Positions 37,017 through 44,402 of a stretch of 53,386 bases of DNA are shown here, in pieces. Both the position numbers and the translations under genes were made by a program. Under the pieces are notes generated by a model. The model did no database searches. It was not told the DNA's origin and saw only the letters and a list, made by a program, of their open reading frames with translations. How positions within the stretch are numbered: position 1 is the stretch's first letter; each line of letters opens with the position of its first letter. This stretch comes from Pseudomonadota bacterium (GTDB lineage Bacteria; Pseudomonadota; Gammaproteobacteria; Burkholderiales; Burkholderiaceae_C): positions 1 through 53,386 of the forward strand of contig JAJZTW010000022.1 of assembly GCA_021847345.1 (NCBI GenBank), in the 5' to 3' direction.

Positions 37017-37101
37017 GGACAACAAGGTGCGAAAACAGACAACAAAGTGTAGAAGTCGACAGGCCGGCGCGCGCGGGGCCTGACAACAGAGTTCAGAAGC
37101 G
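37017..37101 (+). repeat. Three GACAACA-type 20-bp repeats resembling TnsB-family binding sites
   Basis: Copies begin at 37018, 37038 and 37082 with consensus GACAACARRGTKYRGAA. The first two abut exactly (20-bp period). The motif resembles the Tn7 TnsB site core GACAATAAAGTC, and a fourth partial GTCGACAGG lies at 37055. No TGT terminus is found on the outer side. They precede the RES/Xre module, so they could be an eroded transposon end or repeated regulator sites. The 37001-37147 gap holds no gene. Confidence 0.5.
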
Positions 37102-37147
37102 CGTTGATTCTGCGGCATGTCTTGCACGCGGCGGACAGACTCCGACG

Positions 37148-37627
37148 CTAGAACATCAATCGGTGGTCGTAACGCCACTGGCGCACTTTCACTGCCCGAA
37201 TCCGAGCGCAGTCCGCATGCCGCGGGTTCAGCAGCACGTTGCTCTCCTCGGGCACGATCGCGGAAGGGACGATCATGACCGCCGAAGGGCTTTGCTGCAG
37301 CCAAAGGTCACCGACGTCCAGCGAGACCTGTCCCTCGGGGATCGCCTCCCATCCCACCGGAAGAGTCCGAGGCGATTGCAAAACCGCCGAGGCCCAGACG
37401 TCGTCGGGGACCTCGATGCGCACCAGATACCGGTTCAGAGGAAGGCCTTGCGCATTGAAGTGGACCAGCGTCTCCAGGACCGCCAGGGCCATGTTGGTCG
37501 CGCAGTAGGTGACCGGACGGCCCTTGCGGTTCCAGCGCCCGCCGGTCATCTCCGCGCCCTTCCCCGAAAGGTCGTGCGCCTGGTAGTCCGGCGTATCGCA
37601 GGCAATGCGCCATAGCGTGACGCTCAC
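37148..37627 (-). CDS. RES-domain toxin (NAD+-depleting)
   Basis: RES toxins (MbcT/ParT/Res family) attack NAD+ or a nucleotide-dependent target and halt growth unless bound by the Xre antitoxin. The 159-residue product has GGRWNRKGRPVTYCATNMALAVLETLVHF (R31, Y41 and E52 are the usual active-site positions) and a C-terminal SNVLLNPRH. The start is GTG at 37627, which overlaps the antitoxin stop (GTGA) and places the toxin second, the standard order. A longer frame on the same strand reads into the antitoxin gene and is rejected. Confidence 0.9.
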   Translation of the reverse strand: MSVTLWRIACDTPDYQAHDLSGKGAEMTGGRWNRKGRPVTYCATNMALAVLETLVHFNAQGLPLNRYLVRIEVPDDVWASAVLQSPRTLPVGWEAIPEGQVSLDVGDLWLQQSPSAVMIVPSAIVPEESNVLLNPRHADCARIRAVKVRQWRYDHRLMF

Positions 37628-38145
37628 GCGTACACCCCGTGTTGCATGCGCGTGAGCAGGTTCGAAAGCATCGCCTGCCCATCCACCGTGTCCATCAGCT
37701 CGCCGGGCACGCGTCCACCCAGGGCGGGCAGCGGGCGATCGAGCCAGCGTGCCACCCACTTGGCTGCATCAAAGCCACGAGGATCGCCCGACTCCTCGAC
37801 CATCGCCTGCACCTGGCCCACCAGTCGCGCCATGCCCAGTACGCGCGCGCTCTCGTCGCTGGTGAGCTTCTTGTCCTCGCTGGCCTTGCGATTGACGGTC
37901 GTACGCACGAAGCCCAGCGTGTGAAACAGCTTTTCCTTCGAAACATCCATTTGCTTGGCCATGACGTCGACCGTCCGCGCCGGTACGCCGTGCTTGATGA
38001 ACAACACGTAGGTCATCGCATCGGCGCGAAAGATCTTCAGGAATTGCGTGATGGGCGGCATGACCACCTCTGCCTTCTCCGTGCGGCCGCCTCGGGCCGG
38101 GGAGCTGCGCCGCGCGCGGGTCCTGAGCGTCTGCACATCTGACAT
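37624..38145 (-). CDS. Xre/MbcA/ParS-type antitoxin
   Basis: The 173-residue antitoxin pairs with the RES toxin. A basic disordered N terminus precedes an Xre-like helix-turn-helix region (GVPARTVDVMAKQMDVSKEKLFHTLGF) and a C-terminal DUF2384 toxin-binding domain (VQAMVEESGDPRGFDAAKWVARWLDRP, then GELMDTVDGQAMLSNLL, ending MQHGVYA). A GGAG ribosome site with 6-nt spacing marks ATG 38145 instead of 38151. Such antitoxins repress their own promoter. The end GVYA parallels GVYS of the orphan protein at 8211-8429, hinting that the transposon protein could bind this toxin. Confidence 0.88.
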   Translation of the reverse strand: MSDVQTLRTRARRSSPARGGRTEKAEVVMPPITQFLKIFRADAMTYVLFIKHGVPARTVDVMAKQMDVSKEKLFHTLGFVRTTVNRKASEDKKLTSDESARVLGMARLVGQVQAMVEESGDPRGFDAAKWVARWLDRPLPALGGRVPGELMDTVDGQAMLSNLLTRMQHGVYA

Positions 38146-38508
38146 GGACATCTCCAAATGAGCTGGCATTATGGCCCACTTGGGCAGATAAGGGAAAGAC
38201 CCTGTTCCGGGCTCCATCCGCGGCACACTCGCCCCGAGGATCAGTGATAGTCCTCTGCGCGCTGATGGCGCACCGCCGGCACCACAACCAAACGACGCAA
38301 CAAACGCCGCAACAAACGCCGCAACGAAGGGCGGTCGATTTGCAATTCGCGACGCCCTACCATCAAGCAGGGGGTGCGGGGAGGCGTCGCATGACTTCGG
38401 GCTGCTCCCGGTTGCAGGGACAAGGGGCGGCAGGGTGACTGGCATCCTGGCTGGACCCCGACACCAAGTCATCCTTGAATCTTCAGCCCGGTGGCGGAAC
38501 AAGACGTA
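38146..38508. other. Intergenic region with a 12-bp tandem repeat (three copies)
   Basis: The 363-bp gap between the antitoxin and thioesterase genes has no convincing gene. It contains three tandem copies of ACGCCGCAACAA (38292-38327, with one change each in the outer copies). The antitoxin promoter should lie at about 38160-38250, but no palindrome stands out. A low-complexity spacer is the simplest description. Confidence 0.5.
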
Positions 38509-38982
38509 TCACGCGGATCTCGGCGCCAGGCGCACGAATTCCTGGCGTAGCTGCTTGCGTACCACCGCGGCAGCGTTTCTCCTCTGTTCATCCGGGGTTG
38601 AGGGTACGAATGGGGTGACCTCGACCGGCTTGCCGAGATCATCCACGGCGATCATGGTGAAGAAGCAGCTATTGACGTGCCTGCTCTCTTGCGAACGAAT
38701 GTCCTGCGCAACCACCTTGATTCCCACCTCCATCGAGGTCCTGCCGGTGTAGTTGACCGACGCCAGGAAGGTCACCAGCTCGCCGACATGGATCGGCTGA
38801 CGGAACATGACCTGGTCTACCGACAAGGTCACCACGTACCGAGCGGCATACCGGCTGGCGCACGCGTAGGCCACCTGGTCGAGCAACTTCAAGATCGTCC
38901 CTCCGTGCACGTTGCCAGCGAAGTTCGCTGTCTCGGGCGTCATCAGAACCGTCATCGTGAGTTGGTGCGTGGGAAGGTCCAT
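38509..38982 (-). CDS. Acyl-CoA thioesterase, hotdog fold (YciA/BFIT-like)
   Basis: A 157-residue single hotdog domain. The central helix sequence NVHGGTILKLLDQVAYACASRYA includes the catalytic aspartate, followed by VDQVMFRQPIHVGELVTFLASVNYTGRTSMEVGIKV, typical of acyl-CoA hydrolases. It hydrolyses acyl-CoA esters in the cytoplasm; chain-length preference cannot be read from sequence. It is monocistronic, with a 346-bp gap upstream. Confidence 0.9.
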   Translation of the reverse strand: MDLPTHQLTMTVLMTPETANFAGNVHGGTILKLLDQVAYACASRYAARYVVTLSVDQVMFRQPIHVGELVTFLASVNYTGRTSMEVGIKVVAQDIRSQESRHVNSCFFTMIAVDDLGKPVEVTPFVPSTPDEQRRNAAAVVRKQLRQEFVRLAPRSA

Positions 38983-39328
38983 GACGCAATGCGTGGTTGC
39001 AAGGCTGTGGCGGAAGGGGCGCCCCGCGGCAGGGATCTGCCAGATCGGCCTGCGCGGCAGAGAACCCTTGCGGAGATCTGTCGACGGCCTTCACGAGAGC
39101 GGTCGATCCGATGTGTTTCGTCCTGGAGGACGATGGTAGGCGGAGTTCGCGGTCACGAGCAGGACGAGGCGGGGACAGCAATGATGCGGATAGCCTCCCC
39201 ATGGAACATGAAGAGCTTGATCCGTGTCCATGAAACGGGGAACAACCCACCCCTCGATCACCCGGCCACGGCGCGAGATCATGCTCTCCTGTGGCATTGT
39301 GCCCCGGGCCCTTGCGGCAACGCCTTGA
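38983..39328. other. Intergenic region without recognisable gene
   Basis: The 346 bp between the thioesterase start and the PAP2 phosphatase stop contain only short overlapping open frames with unbalanced composition. I saw no hairpin, repeat or tRNA. The thioesterase promoter is expected in its left part. Confidence 0.4.
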
Positions 39329-39931
39329 TCAGGCGCGAAGAATGCCCCTGGTGATGGGGCGCGCGAACAGCCATCGATAGCTTGCCTCCGCCCAGGTGGT
39401 CACGGCGGCCCCGACGTGCTGCCACAGCGGCACCATGAACGCACTGCACGCCACAGCCACAAGCAACGACCCCGCCATGTCCAGCGGGAAGTGCAGCCCG
39501 ACGTAGACGCGTGCCCAGCCGACAAGCAACCCGAGGCCGAGGGTCGCCAGGCCGACTCGTTTGAGCCCGCCGAAAAGCAGCCCCAGCCCGATGGACGTGA
39601 AAAGCGTCAGATGATCGCTGGGAAACGATGCATCAGGCACGTGGGGCGTCCAGGTGTGGCCCAGCCCGATCACGAAGGGGCGAGGCTGGTACCAGGCGAG
39701 TCCGATGAGCTGATTGGCTCCGAGCGCGACCATGGCGATCGCAAAGGCCAGCAGTGCGGCACCGCGACGCGACGAACCACCTGCAAGCCACAGTCCGAGC
39801 AGCAGCACCGGTACGCCGTAGACGAGGTCGTTGGCGATGAACACCGCCAGGTCGATCCACCAGCGTGGCGTGGCCGCGCCGGCATTGACCAGCAGGAACA
39901 GGGAGTGATTGAGGTTCTGGATTGCGTGCAT
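39329..39931 (-). CDS. PAP2-family membrane phosphatase (undecaprenyl-diphosphatase BcrC-like)
   Basis: A 200-residue protein with about five helices. The PAP2 acid-phosphatase motifs are present: WYQPRPF (motif 1), SFPSDHLT (motif 2, PSDH) and RVYVGLHFPLD (motif 3). The BcrC/YbjG branch recycles undecaprenyl pyrophosphate at the outer face of the inner membrane; the start IQNLNHSLFLLVN resembles that branch (family N-I-x-LN). An intact MITE-like element begins 38 bp upstream of its start, possibly within its promoter. Confidence 0.87.
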   Translation of the reverse strand: MHAIQNLNHSLFLLVNAGAATPRWWIDLAVFIANDLVYGVPVLLLGLWLAGGSSRRGAALLAFAIAMVALGANQLIGLAWYQPRPFVIGLGHTWTPHVPDASFPSDHLTLFTSIGLGLLFGGLKRVGLATLGLGLLVGWARVYVGLHFPLDMAGSLLVAVACSAFMVPLWQHVGAAVTTWAEASYRWLFARPITRGILRA

Positions 39932-39969
39932 CGGTCGATACCGTGTCTGACACGCCGAGTATTCCCGCC

Positions 39970-40135
39970 TAGGAGCCTGGGCGGCAGAGGGAGCCGTCGC
40001 GAAATTCGCCAGGGGCGAGGACAGTTCGGCGGCGGTGAGGAGCCCATAGTGGGCACTATGGGCGACGAATCGACGCCGGAATGGACCGTCCCTGGCGAAT
40101 TGCAGCAGGCTCGACCTCTGCCGCCCAGGCTCCTA
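39970..40135. mobile_element. MITE-like 166-bp palindromic element
   Basis: Perfect 21-bp terminal inverted repeats occupy 39970-39990 and 40115-40135 (starting TAGGAGCCTGGGCGGCAGAG). Internal homology of about 30 bp more extends each arm with mismatches (for example AATTCGCCAGGG inverted). The centre holds a second hairpin, GCCCATAGT (40042-40050) and ACTATGGGC (40055-40063). No ORF is inside. TA at both extremes would fit a TA target duplication of the IS630/mariner type. It lies between PAP2 and PepSY genes. A large bidirectional terminator is the alternative. Confidence 0.65.
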
Positions 40136-40288
40136 GCCTTAGCGTGGACATAGCCGTGGTGCCTGACGACGACGTGCCCCGCGCTAAATGTGGGCTAAAT
40201 CTGCCCCCGCACACTCCTGCTCATGCGCTGCATCGGCGCTGCCCACGGCCACCGGGCCATCGGGCCCATCATCCTCAGGAGTGTTTCC

Positions 40289-40603
40289 ATGAAGTTGCAC
40301 AAGACCCTGGTCATCGTCGGCGCCGCCGGCGCAGCCCTGATCGCCGCCACCGCGGCGCATGCCTACGATGGCCAGCAGTACGCGAAGGACGCGGCCATCA
40401 CCATGGAGCAGGCTTCGCAGATCGCCCTCAAGGCCGTTCCCGGCGCGACCATCACCGATCGCGAGCTCGAACGTGAAAAGGGCGGTAGCGGACTGCGCTA
40501 TTCCTTCGACCTGAAGACCGCCCAGGGGGAACGGGAAGTCGGCGTCGACGCCAGGACGGGCAAGCTGCTCGAGGACAGCGTCGAGGGAGCGAACAAGGAC
40601 TGA
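40289..40603 (+). CDS. Periplasmic PepSY-domain protein
   Basis: A 104-residue protein with a cleavable signal peptide (MKLHKTLVIVGAAGAALIAA, cleavage after AHA at residue 25) and one PepSY domain (ITMEQASQIALKAVPGATITDRELEREKGGSGLRYSFDLKT, VGVDARTGKLL). Small PepSY proteins next to two-component systems are thought to modulate envelope sensing. A CAGGAG ribosome site precedes the ATG. A strong hairpin follows (40615-40634) before the COG4705 gene. Confidence 0.88.
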   Translation: MKLHKTLVIVGAAGAALIAATAAHAYDGQQYAKDAAITMEQASQIALKAVPGATITDRELEREKGGSGLRYSFDLKTAQGEREVGVDARTGKLLEDSVEGANKD

Positions 40604-40614
40604 GCCCCGGCAGG

Positions 40615-40634
40615 GCCCCGGCGAACGCCGGGGC
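40615..40634 (+). terminator. GC hairpin after the PepSY gene
   Basis: GCCCCGGC-GAAC-GCCGGGGC is a perfect 8-bp stem with a GNNC-type tetraloop, 11 bp after the PepSY stop. It is followed by TCTGCG with no U-tract, so it may attenuate, not fully stop, transcription into the COG4705-regulator genes. Confidence 0.55.
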
Positions 40635-40664
40635 TCTGCGCCCGCCTCGATCACCCGCCGACCC

Positions 40665-41426
40665 ATGAAAACCACAAGCGTTGAATCCGTCCTTGCCAAG
40701 GTCCCCGAAGTCACGATGGGCTTCTGGCTGATCAAGATCGCCGCGACGACCCTCGGCGAGACCGCAGGGGACGCGGTGTCGATGTCCCTGCACCTGGGCT
40801 ACCTGGCGGCCACGGGGATTTTCGCGGCTCTGTTCGCCGCGCTGGTTTTCGCGCAAATGCGCGCCATGCGCTTTCACCCCATTCTGTACTGGTCGACCAT
40901 CATCGCCACGACCACGGTCGGCACGACCCTGGCCGATTTCGCCGACCGCTCGCTGGGCATCGGCTACGCTGGCGGAACCAGCCTGCTGCTGGCCCTGCTC
41001 GGCGCATCGTTGCTGCTGTGGCGGCGCTCCACCGGAAGTGTCGCGGTGGGCAGTGTGCAATCGCGCAAAGCCGAAATGTTCTACTGGGTGACCATCATGT
41101 TCTCGCAGACCCTGGGTACCGCACTGGGCGACTGGAGCGCCGACACGGCGGGGCTGGGCTACCAGGGAGCTGCCGTGGTGTTCGGCTCGGCGCTGGCGGT
41201 TGTCGCGCTGCTGTACTGGCGCACCGCCGCATCGCGCACCGCGCTGTTCTGGGCCGCCTTCATCCTGACCCGTCCGCTGGGCGCCGTGCTGGGCGACTTC
41301 CTCGACAAGCCGATCGCCTCCGGTGGACTCGAGCTCAGCCGGTTCGCGGCCTCGGCCGTTCTGCTCGGGGGCATGGTGATCGCGCTGCGCCTGCTGCCGC
41401 AGCGCGCCGCGGGCGTCGTGCACTGA
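40665..41426 (+). CDS. COG4705-family membrane protein with four internal repeats
   Basis: A 253-residue polytopic membrane protein of unknown function. It is built from four repeats of about 55-60 residues, each opening with an aromatic-W and closing at G-x3-(G/A)D: FWLIKIAATTLGETAGD, YWSTIIATTTVGTTLAD, YWVTIMFSQTLGTALGD and FWAAFILTRPLGAVLGD. Each repeat has about two helices. The buried aspartates suggest ion or proton handling, but this is inference. It lies 17 bp before the response regulator and after a PepSY gene, a context in which this family recurs. Confidence 0.82.
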   Translation: MKTTSVESVLAKVPEVTMGFWLIKIAATTLGETAGDAVSMSLHLGYLAATGIFAALFAALVFAQMRAMRFHPILYWSTIIATTTVGTTLADFADRSLGIGYAGGTSLLLALLGASLLLWRRSTGSVAVGSVQSRKAEMFYWVTIMFSQTLGTALGDWSADTAGLGYQGAAVVFGSALAVVALLYWRTAASRTALFWAAFILTRPLGAVLGDFLDKPIASGGLELSRFAASAVLLGGMVIALRLLPQRAAGVVH

Positions 41427-41443
41427 GCCACCGGGCAAGGACG

Positions 41444-42106
41444 ATGCGCGCGCTGCTGATCGAGGACGATCCGATGATCGCGGCGGCGATCGAAGTCGCG
41501 TTGCGCGACGCCGCCTACGCGGTCGACCTCGTGCGCGACGGCGAAGCCGCCGATCGCGTGCTGCGCGACGGCCAGCATCAGATCGTGCTGCTCGACATCG
41601 GGCTGCCCGGGCGCGACGGCCTGAGTGTGCTGCAGCGCCTGCGCGAGCGGGGCGACCGCGTGCCGGTGCTGCTGATCACCGCCCGCGACGCGGCCGCCGA
41701 CCGGGTGCGCGGGCTCGACCTCGGCGCCGACGACTACGTGGTCAAGCCTTTCGACATGGATGAGCTGCTGGCGCGCATGCGCGCGGTCGTGCGTCGCCAG
41801 TCCGGCCAGGCCGCGGCCGAACTGGGCAATGGCGACGTGCGGCTGGATCCCGCCACCCGCGAGGCCCGGCGTGGCGCCCTCAGCGTCGTGCTGACCGCGC
41901 GCGAATTCGCGCTGCTGCACGCGCTGCTGCTGCGCCCGGGAACCATCCTCACCCGCGCCCAGCTCGAGGACCGGCTGTACGGCTGGAACGAGGAGGTCGA
42001 GAGCAGCGCCGTGGACTTCCTGATCCACGGCGTGCGCAGGAAGCTCGGGGCCGACGTGATCAAGAACGTGCGCGGGGCGGGATGGATGGTGGACAAGGCG
42101 CGATGA
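41444..42106 (+). CDS. OmpR/QseB-family response regulator
   Basis: A 220-residue regulator with a receiver domain (acidic D8 and D9, phosphoacceptor D51 in VLLDIGLPGRDG, LITARD, KPFDMDELLAR) and a winged-helix DNA-binding domain (LTAREFALLHALLLRPGTILTRAQLEDRLYGWNEEVESSAVDFLIHGVRRKLG). The DRLYGWNEEVESSAVDFLIHGVRRKLG end is QseB/PmrA-like. It is encoded directly upstream of its sensor kinase with an ATGA overlap. Targets are probably the PepSY and COG4705 genes alongside, by analogy. Confidence 0.93.
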   Translation: MRALLIEDDPMIAAAIEVALRDAAYAVDLVRDGEAADRVLRDGQHQIVLLDIGLPGRDGLSVLQRLRERGDRVPVLLITARDAAADRVRGLDLGADDYVVKPFDMDELLARMRAVVRRQSGQAAAELGNGDVRLDPATREARRGALSVVLTAREFALLHALLLRPGTILTRAQLEDRLYGWNEEVESSAVDFLIHGVRRKLGADVIKNVRGAGWMVDKAR

Positions 42107-43416
42107 GCAGCTCCTTCCGGCGTCGACTGGTGCTGCACCTCGGGGTCGCCGTGGTCGGCCTCGGCCTGCTGGCTGCCGCAGCCCAGTTCGTGCTCGCCTG
42201 GCGCGAGCTGCGCGAATCGCAGGACGACATGCTGCGCCAGGTCGCCGCGCTCGCGCTGCGCCACCCCGGGCATGAAATGTCCCCTGCGGGGCGCGGGGGT
42301 CTCGACGACCACGACTCACGCATCCACCTGGCGATGCTTCCCATCGATCCGGCACCGGCATGGCTGGGATCGGCCGTCACTCCGGGGCTTCACACGCTGG
42401 ACACCGGCGGGGGCCGCATGCGGGTGTTCGTCCAGCGGCAGGGGCCCTACACCGCGGTGGTGGCGCAGGCCACCGATGCGCGCGACGAGCTGGCCTGGAA
42501 CGGGGCGCTGCGAGCGTTGCTGCCGTCCTTGCTGCTGGTGCCCTTGCTGGTCTGGCTGATCGGTCGCGGCGTGCGCCGGGAATTCGAGCCCGTGGTGCGC
42601 GCAGCAACACGCCTTGAGGCGCTCGAGGCCGTGCGGGACTCCGCATTGGACTTGCGGGGCATGCCGGCGGAGATCCAGCCCTTCGTCGACGCCATCGAAG
42701 GGCTGCTCGGGCGCACGCGCGAGCTGATGCGCCAGCAGCAGCGTTTCGTCGCCGACGCCGCCCATGAACTGCGCTCGCCCTTGACGGCGCTGGCACTGCA
42801 GGCGCGCAACCTGCGTCACGCGAACTCCCTCGACGAAGCCCGGCTTCGCCTGGTGCCGCTGGAACAAGGCATCGAGCGCGCGCGCAGGCTCAGCGAGCAG
42901 TTGCTGGACCTGGCGCGCATCGAAAGCGCAGATGCGCCACGCGAAAACGTCGATCTCCAGGCCCTCGGGCGCGAGCTGCTGGCGATGCATTTCCCGGTCG
43001 CCGAGCAGCGGGGAATCGATCTGGGCATGGAAGCCGGCGACCTGCCCTCCGTGATCAGCTCCGCGCACTTGCTGCGCACCATCCTGGGCAATGCGATCGA
43101 CAATGCCCTGAAGTACACCCCCGCCACTGGCGAGGTCACGCTGCGCATCGCCGCGCTCGGCGATGGTGCGCGCTGCGAGGTCATCGACAGCGGCCCCGGG
43201 GTGGCGCCGAGCGCGCGTGACCAGGCCTTCAAGCCCTTCCACCGCCTGGCGGGCCAGGAGATCGGGGGTACGGGTCTCGGACTGGCCATCGCGCGCGAGG
43301 CGGCCCGACGCATCGGCGCGAAGATCTCGCTGCACGATCGCGCGGACGGACGCCAGGGGCTGGTCGTGCGCCTCGATCTGCCCGGCGGGCGCGCAATCGG
43401 CGCCAACGTTTCCTAG
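42103..43416 (+). CDS. Sensor histidine kinase (QseC/PmrB-like)
   Basis: A 437-residue kinase. Helices at about 9-30 and 137-154 enclose a periplasmic sensor of about 105 residues. The cytoplasmic part has the H-box RFVADAAHELRSPLTAL (H221), N-box NAIDNALKYTP, G1 GPGVAPS and G2 GGTGLGLAIA. It overlaps the regulator gene by 4 bp. The signal is unknown. Its last bases overlap, tail to tail, the stop of a truncated COG4705 paralogue (43413-43416). Confidence 0.93.
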   Translation: MSSSFRRRLVLHLGVAVVGLGLLAAAAQFVLAWRELRESQDDMLRQVAALALRHPGHEMSPAGRGGLDDHDSRIHLAMLPIDPAPAWLGSAVTPGLHTLDTGGGRMRVFVQRQGPYTAVVAQATDARDELAWNGALRALLPSLLLVPLLVWLIGRGVRREFEPVVRAATRLEALEAVRDSALDLRGMPAEIQPFVDAIEGLLGRTRELMRQQQRFVADAAHELRSPLTALALQARNLRHANSLDEARLRLVPLEQGIERARRLSEQLLDLARIESADAPRENVDLQALGRELLAMHFPVAEQRGIDLGMEAGDLPSVISSAHLLRTILGNAIDNALKYTPATGEVTLRIAALGDGARCEVIDSGPGVAPSARDQAFKPFHRLAGQEIGGTGLGLAIAREAARRIGAKISLHDRADGRQGLVVRLDLPGGRAIGANVS

Positions 43417-44021
43417 AACGGGATCCGGCTCGGTACGAAGGCCACCCAGAAGAGCAGGCGTCGGTCGATCCGCGTCGCGCGCCCCAGTGCCCAGAGGGCG
43501 GCGAGCATGAGCGCGTACAGCGCGCTGCTGGCCGCCAGCCCCAGGCCGCAGCGGTCTCCAAGCAGGTCCCCGAGCACCGAGCCGAGGCCATTGCCGGCCA
43601 GCGCGGCCGCCCAGAACCAGACTTCGTCACTCCGGTTGCCGAGGAACCCCGGTGCCGGCAGACCTCGGCACATGGCCCACGAAAGCAACGTGGCAACGAA
43701 GCAGCCGAGCAGCACGAGCGCGGTGGTCGCCGTACCCCAGCCGAGAGCCCGGGCCATGGCATCCGAGACCTCCGCGCCGACCGTCGAGCTGGCCAGCATC
43801 AAGGCCCAGAACAGCCATGGCCGCAGTCGCTGCGATCGGAGCTGCGCGACCAGCAAGGCCAGCATGGTCAGCACACTGGCTGCGAGTGCCAGCCGATAGC
43901 CGAGGTGCAGAGCGATGGACAGGAGATCACCCGACAGGTCCCCCAGCGTGGTAGCGAGAACCTTGAGCAGCCAGAACGACATGCCGATCGCGGGGATCTT
44001 GCCCAGACTCGCTGTACGCAT
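43413..44021 (-). CDS. COG4705-family membrane protein, C-terminally truncated paralogue
   Basis: A 202-residue paralogue of the protein at 40665-41426. It has three repeats (FWLLKVLATTLGDLSGD, FWALMLASSTVGAEVSD, FWAAALAGNGLGSVLGD), but the fourth stops after FWVAFVPSRIPF, where a full copy would continue PLGAxxGD. The stop lies exactly at the 3' end of the kinase gene, which suggests that a rearrangement there removed the last about 50 codons. It may still be functional with three repeats, or it may be decaying. Confidence 0.75.
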   Translation of the reverse strand: MRTASLGKIPAIGMSFWLLKVLATTLGDLSGDLLSIALHLGYRLALAASVLTMLALLVAQLRSQRLRPWLFWALMLASSTVGAEVSDAMARALGWGTATTALVLLGCFVATLLSWAMCRGLPAPGFLGNRSDEVWFWAAALAGNGLGSVLGDLLGDRCGLGLAASSALYALMLAALWALGRATRIDRRLLFWVAFVPSRIPF

Positions 44022-44402
44022 CGCAGGTCCTGTGGAGTGGTCGGTCGACCCAAGCTCCCGAACTTAGCAACGCTCACTTAGCGCTGCATGAGGGCTTCGG
44101 CGGCTGGCGCGTGCGGGTGGATGCCTGCCGGGCCACAGGACATCGCCCCCGCACGCGCGGTGTACCTGTGTGCGTGAGCACCCCGGGTGTTCGCGCAGGT
44201 AGCGCTGCTGGCGACGCAGGCAGGTGAGCAGCCGCTCTGGACCTTTGGCCAAGGCGCCGCCACGGTCCGTGGCGCTCGACTCATGTCGAAGGCATGAGCG
44301 GGTGACGGATGATCGCCATCGCGACCCAGGCGCGCGCGTCGACGCCTGTCGCGCGTCCCCGGGCCAGGCGCGGACTCCGCCGGCCCCGGGACCTTGCCGT
44401 TC
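44022..44402. other. Intergenic region without supportable gene
   Basis: The 381 bp hold only short minus-strand frames (for example 44064-44252) with arginine/histidine-rich translations and no ribosome site. No repeat or RNA gene was seen. The COG4705 promoter is expected near 44030-44090. Confidence 0.4.

Noticed and set aside
44064..44252. Small minus-strand gene between the COG4705 paralogue and the old yellow enzyme gene
   Set aside because: Composition is typical of non-coding GC-rich frames, there is no ribosome site and no recognisable family.
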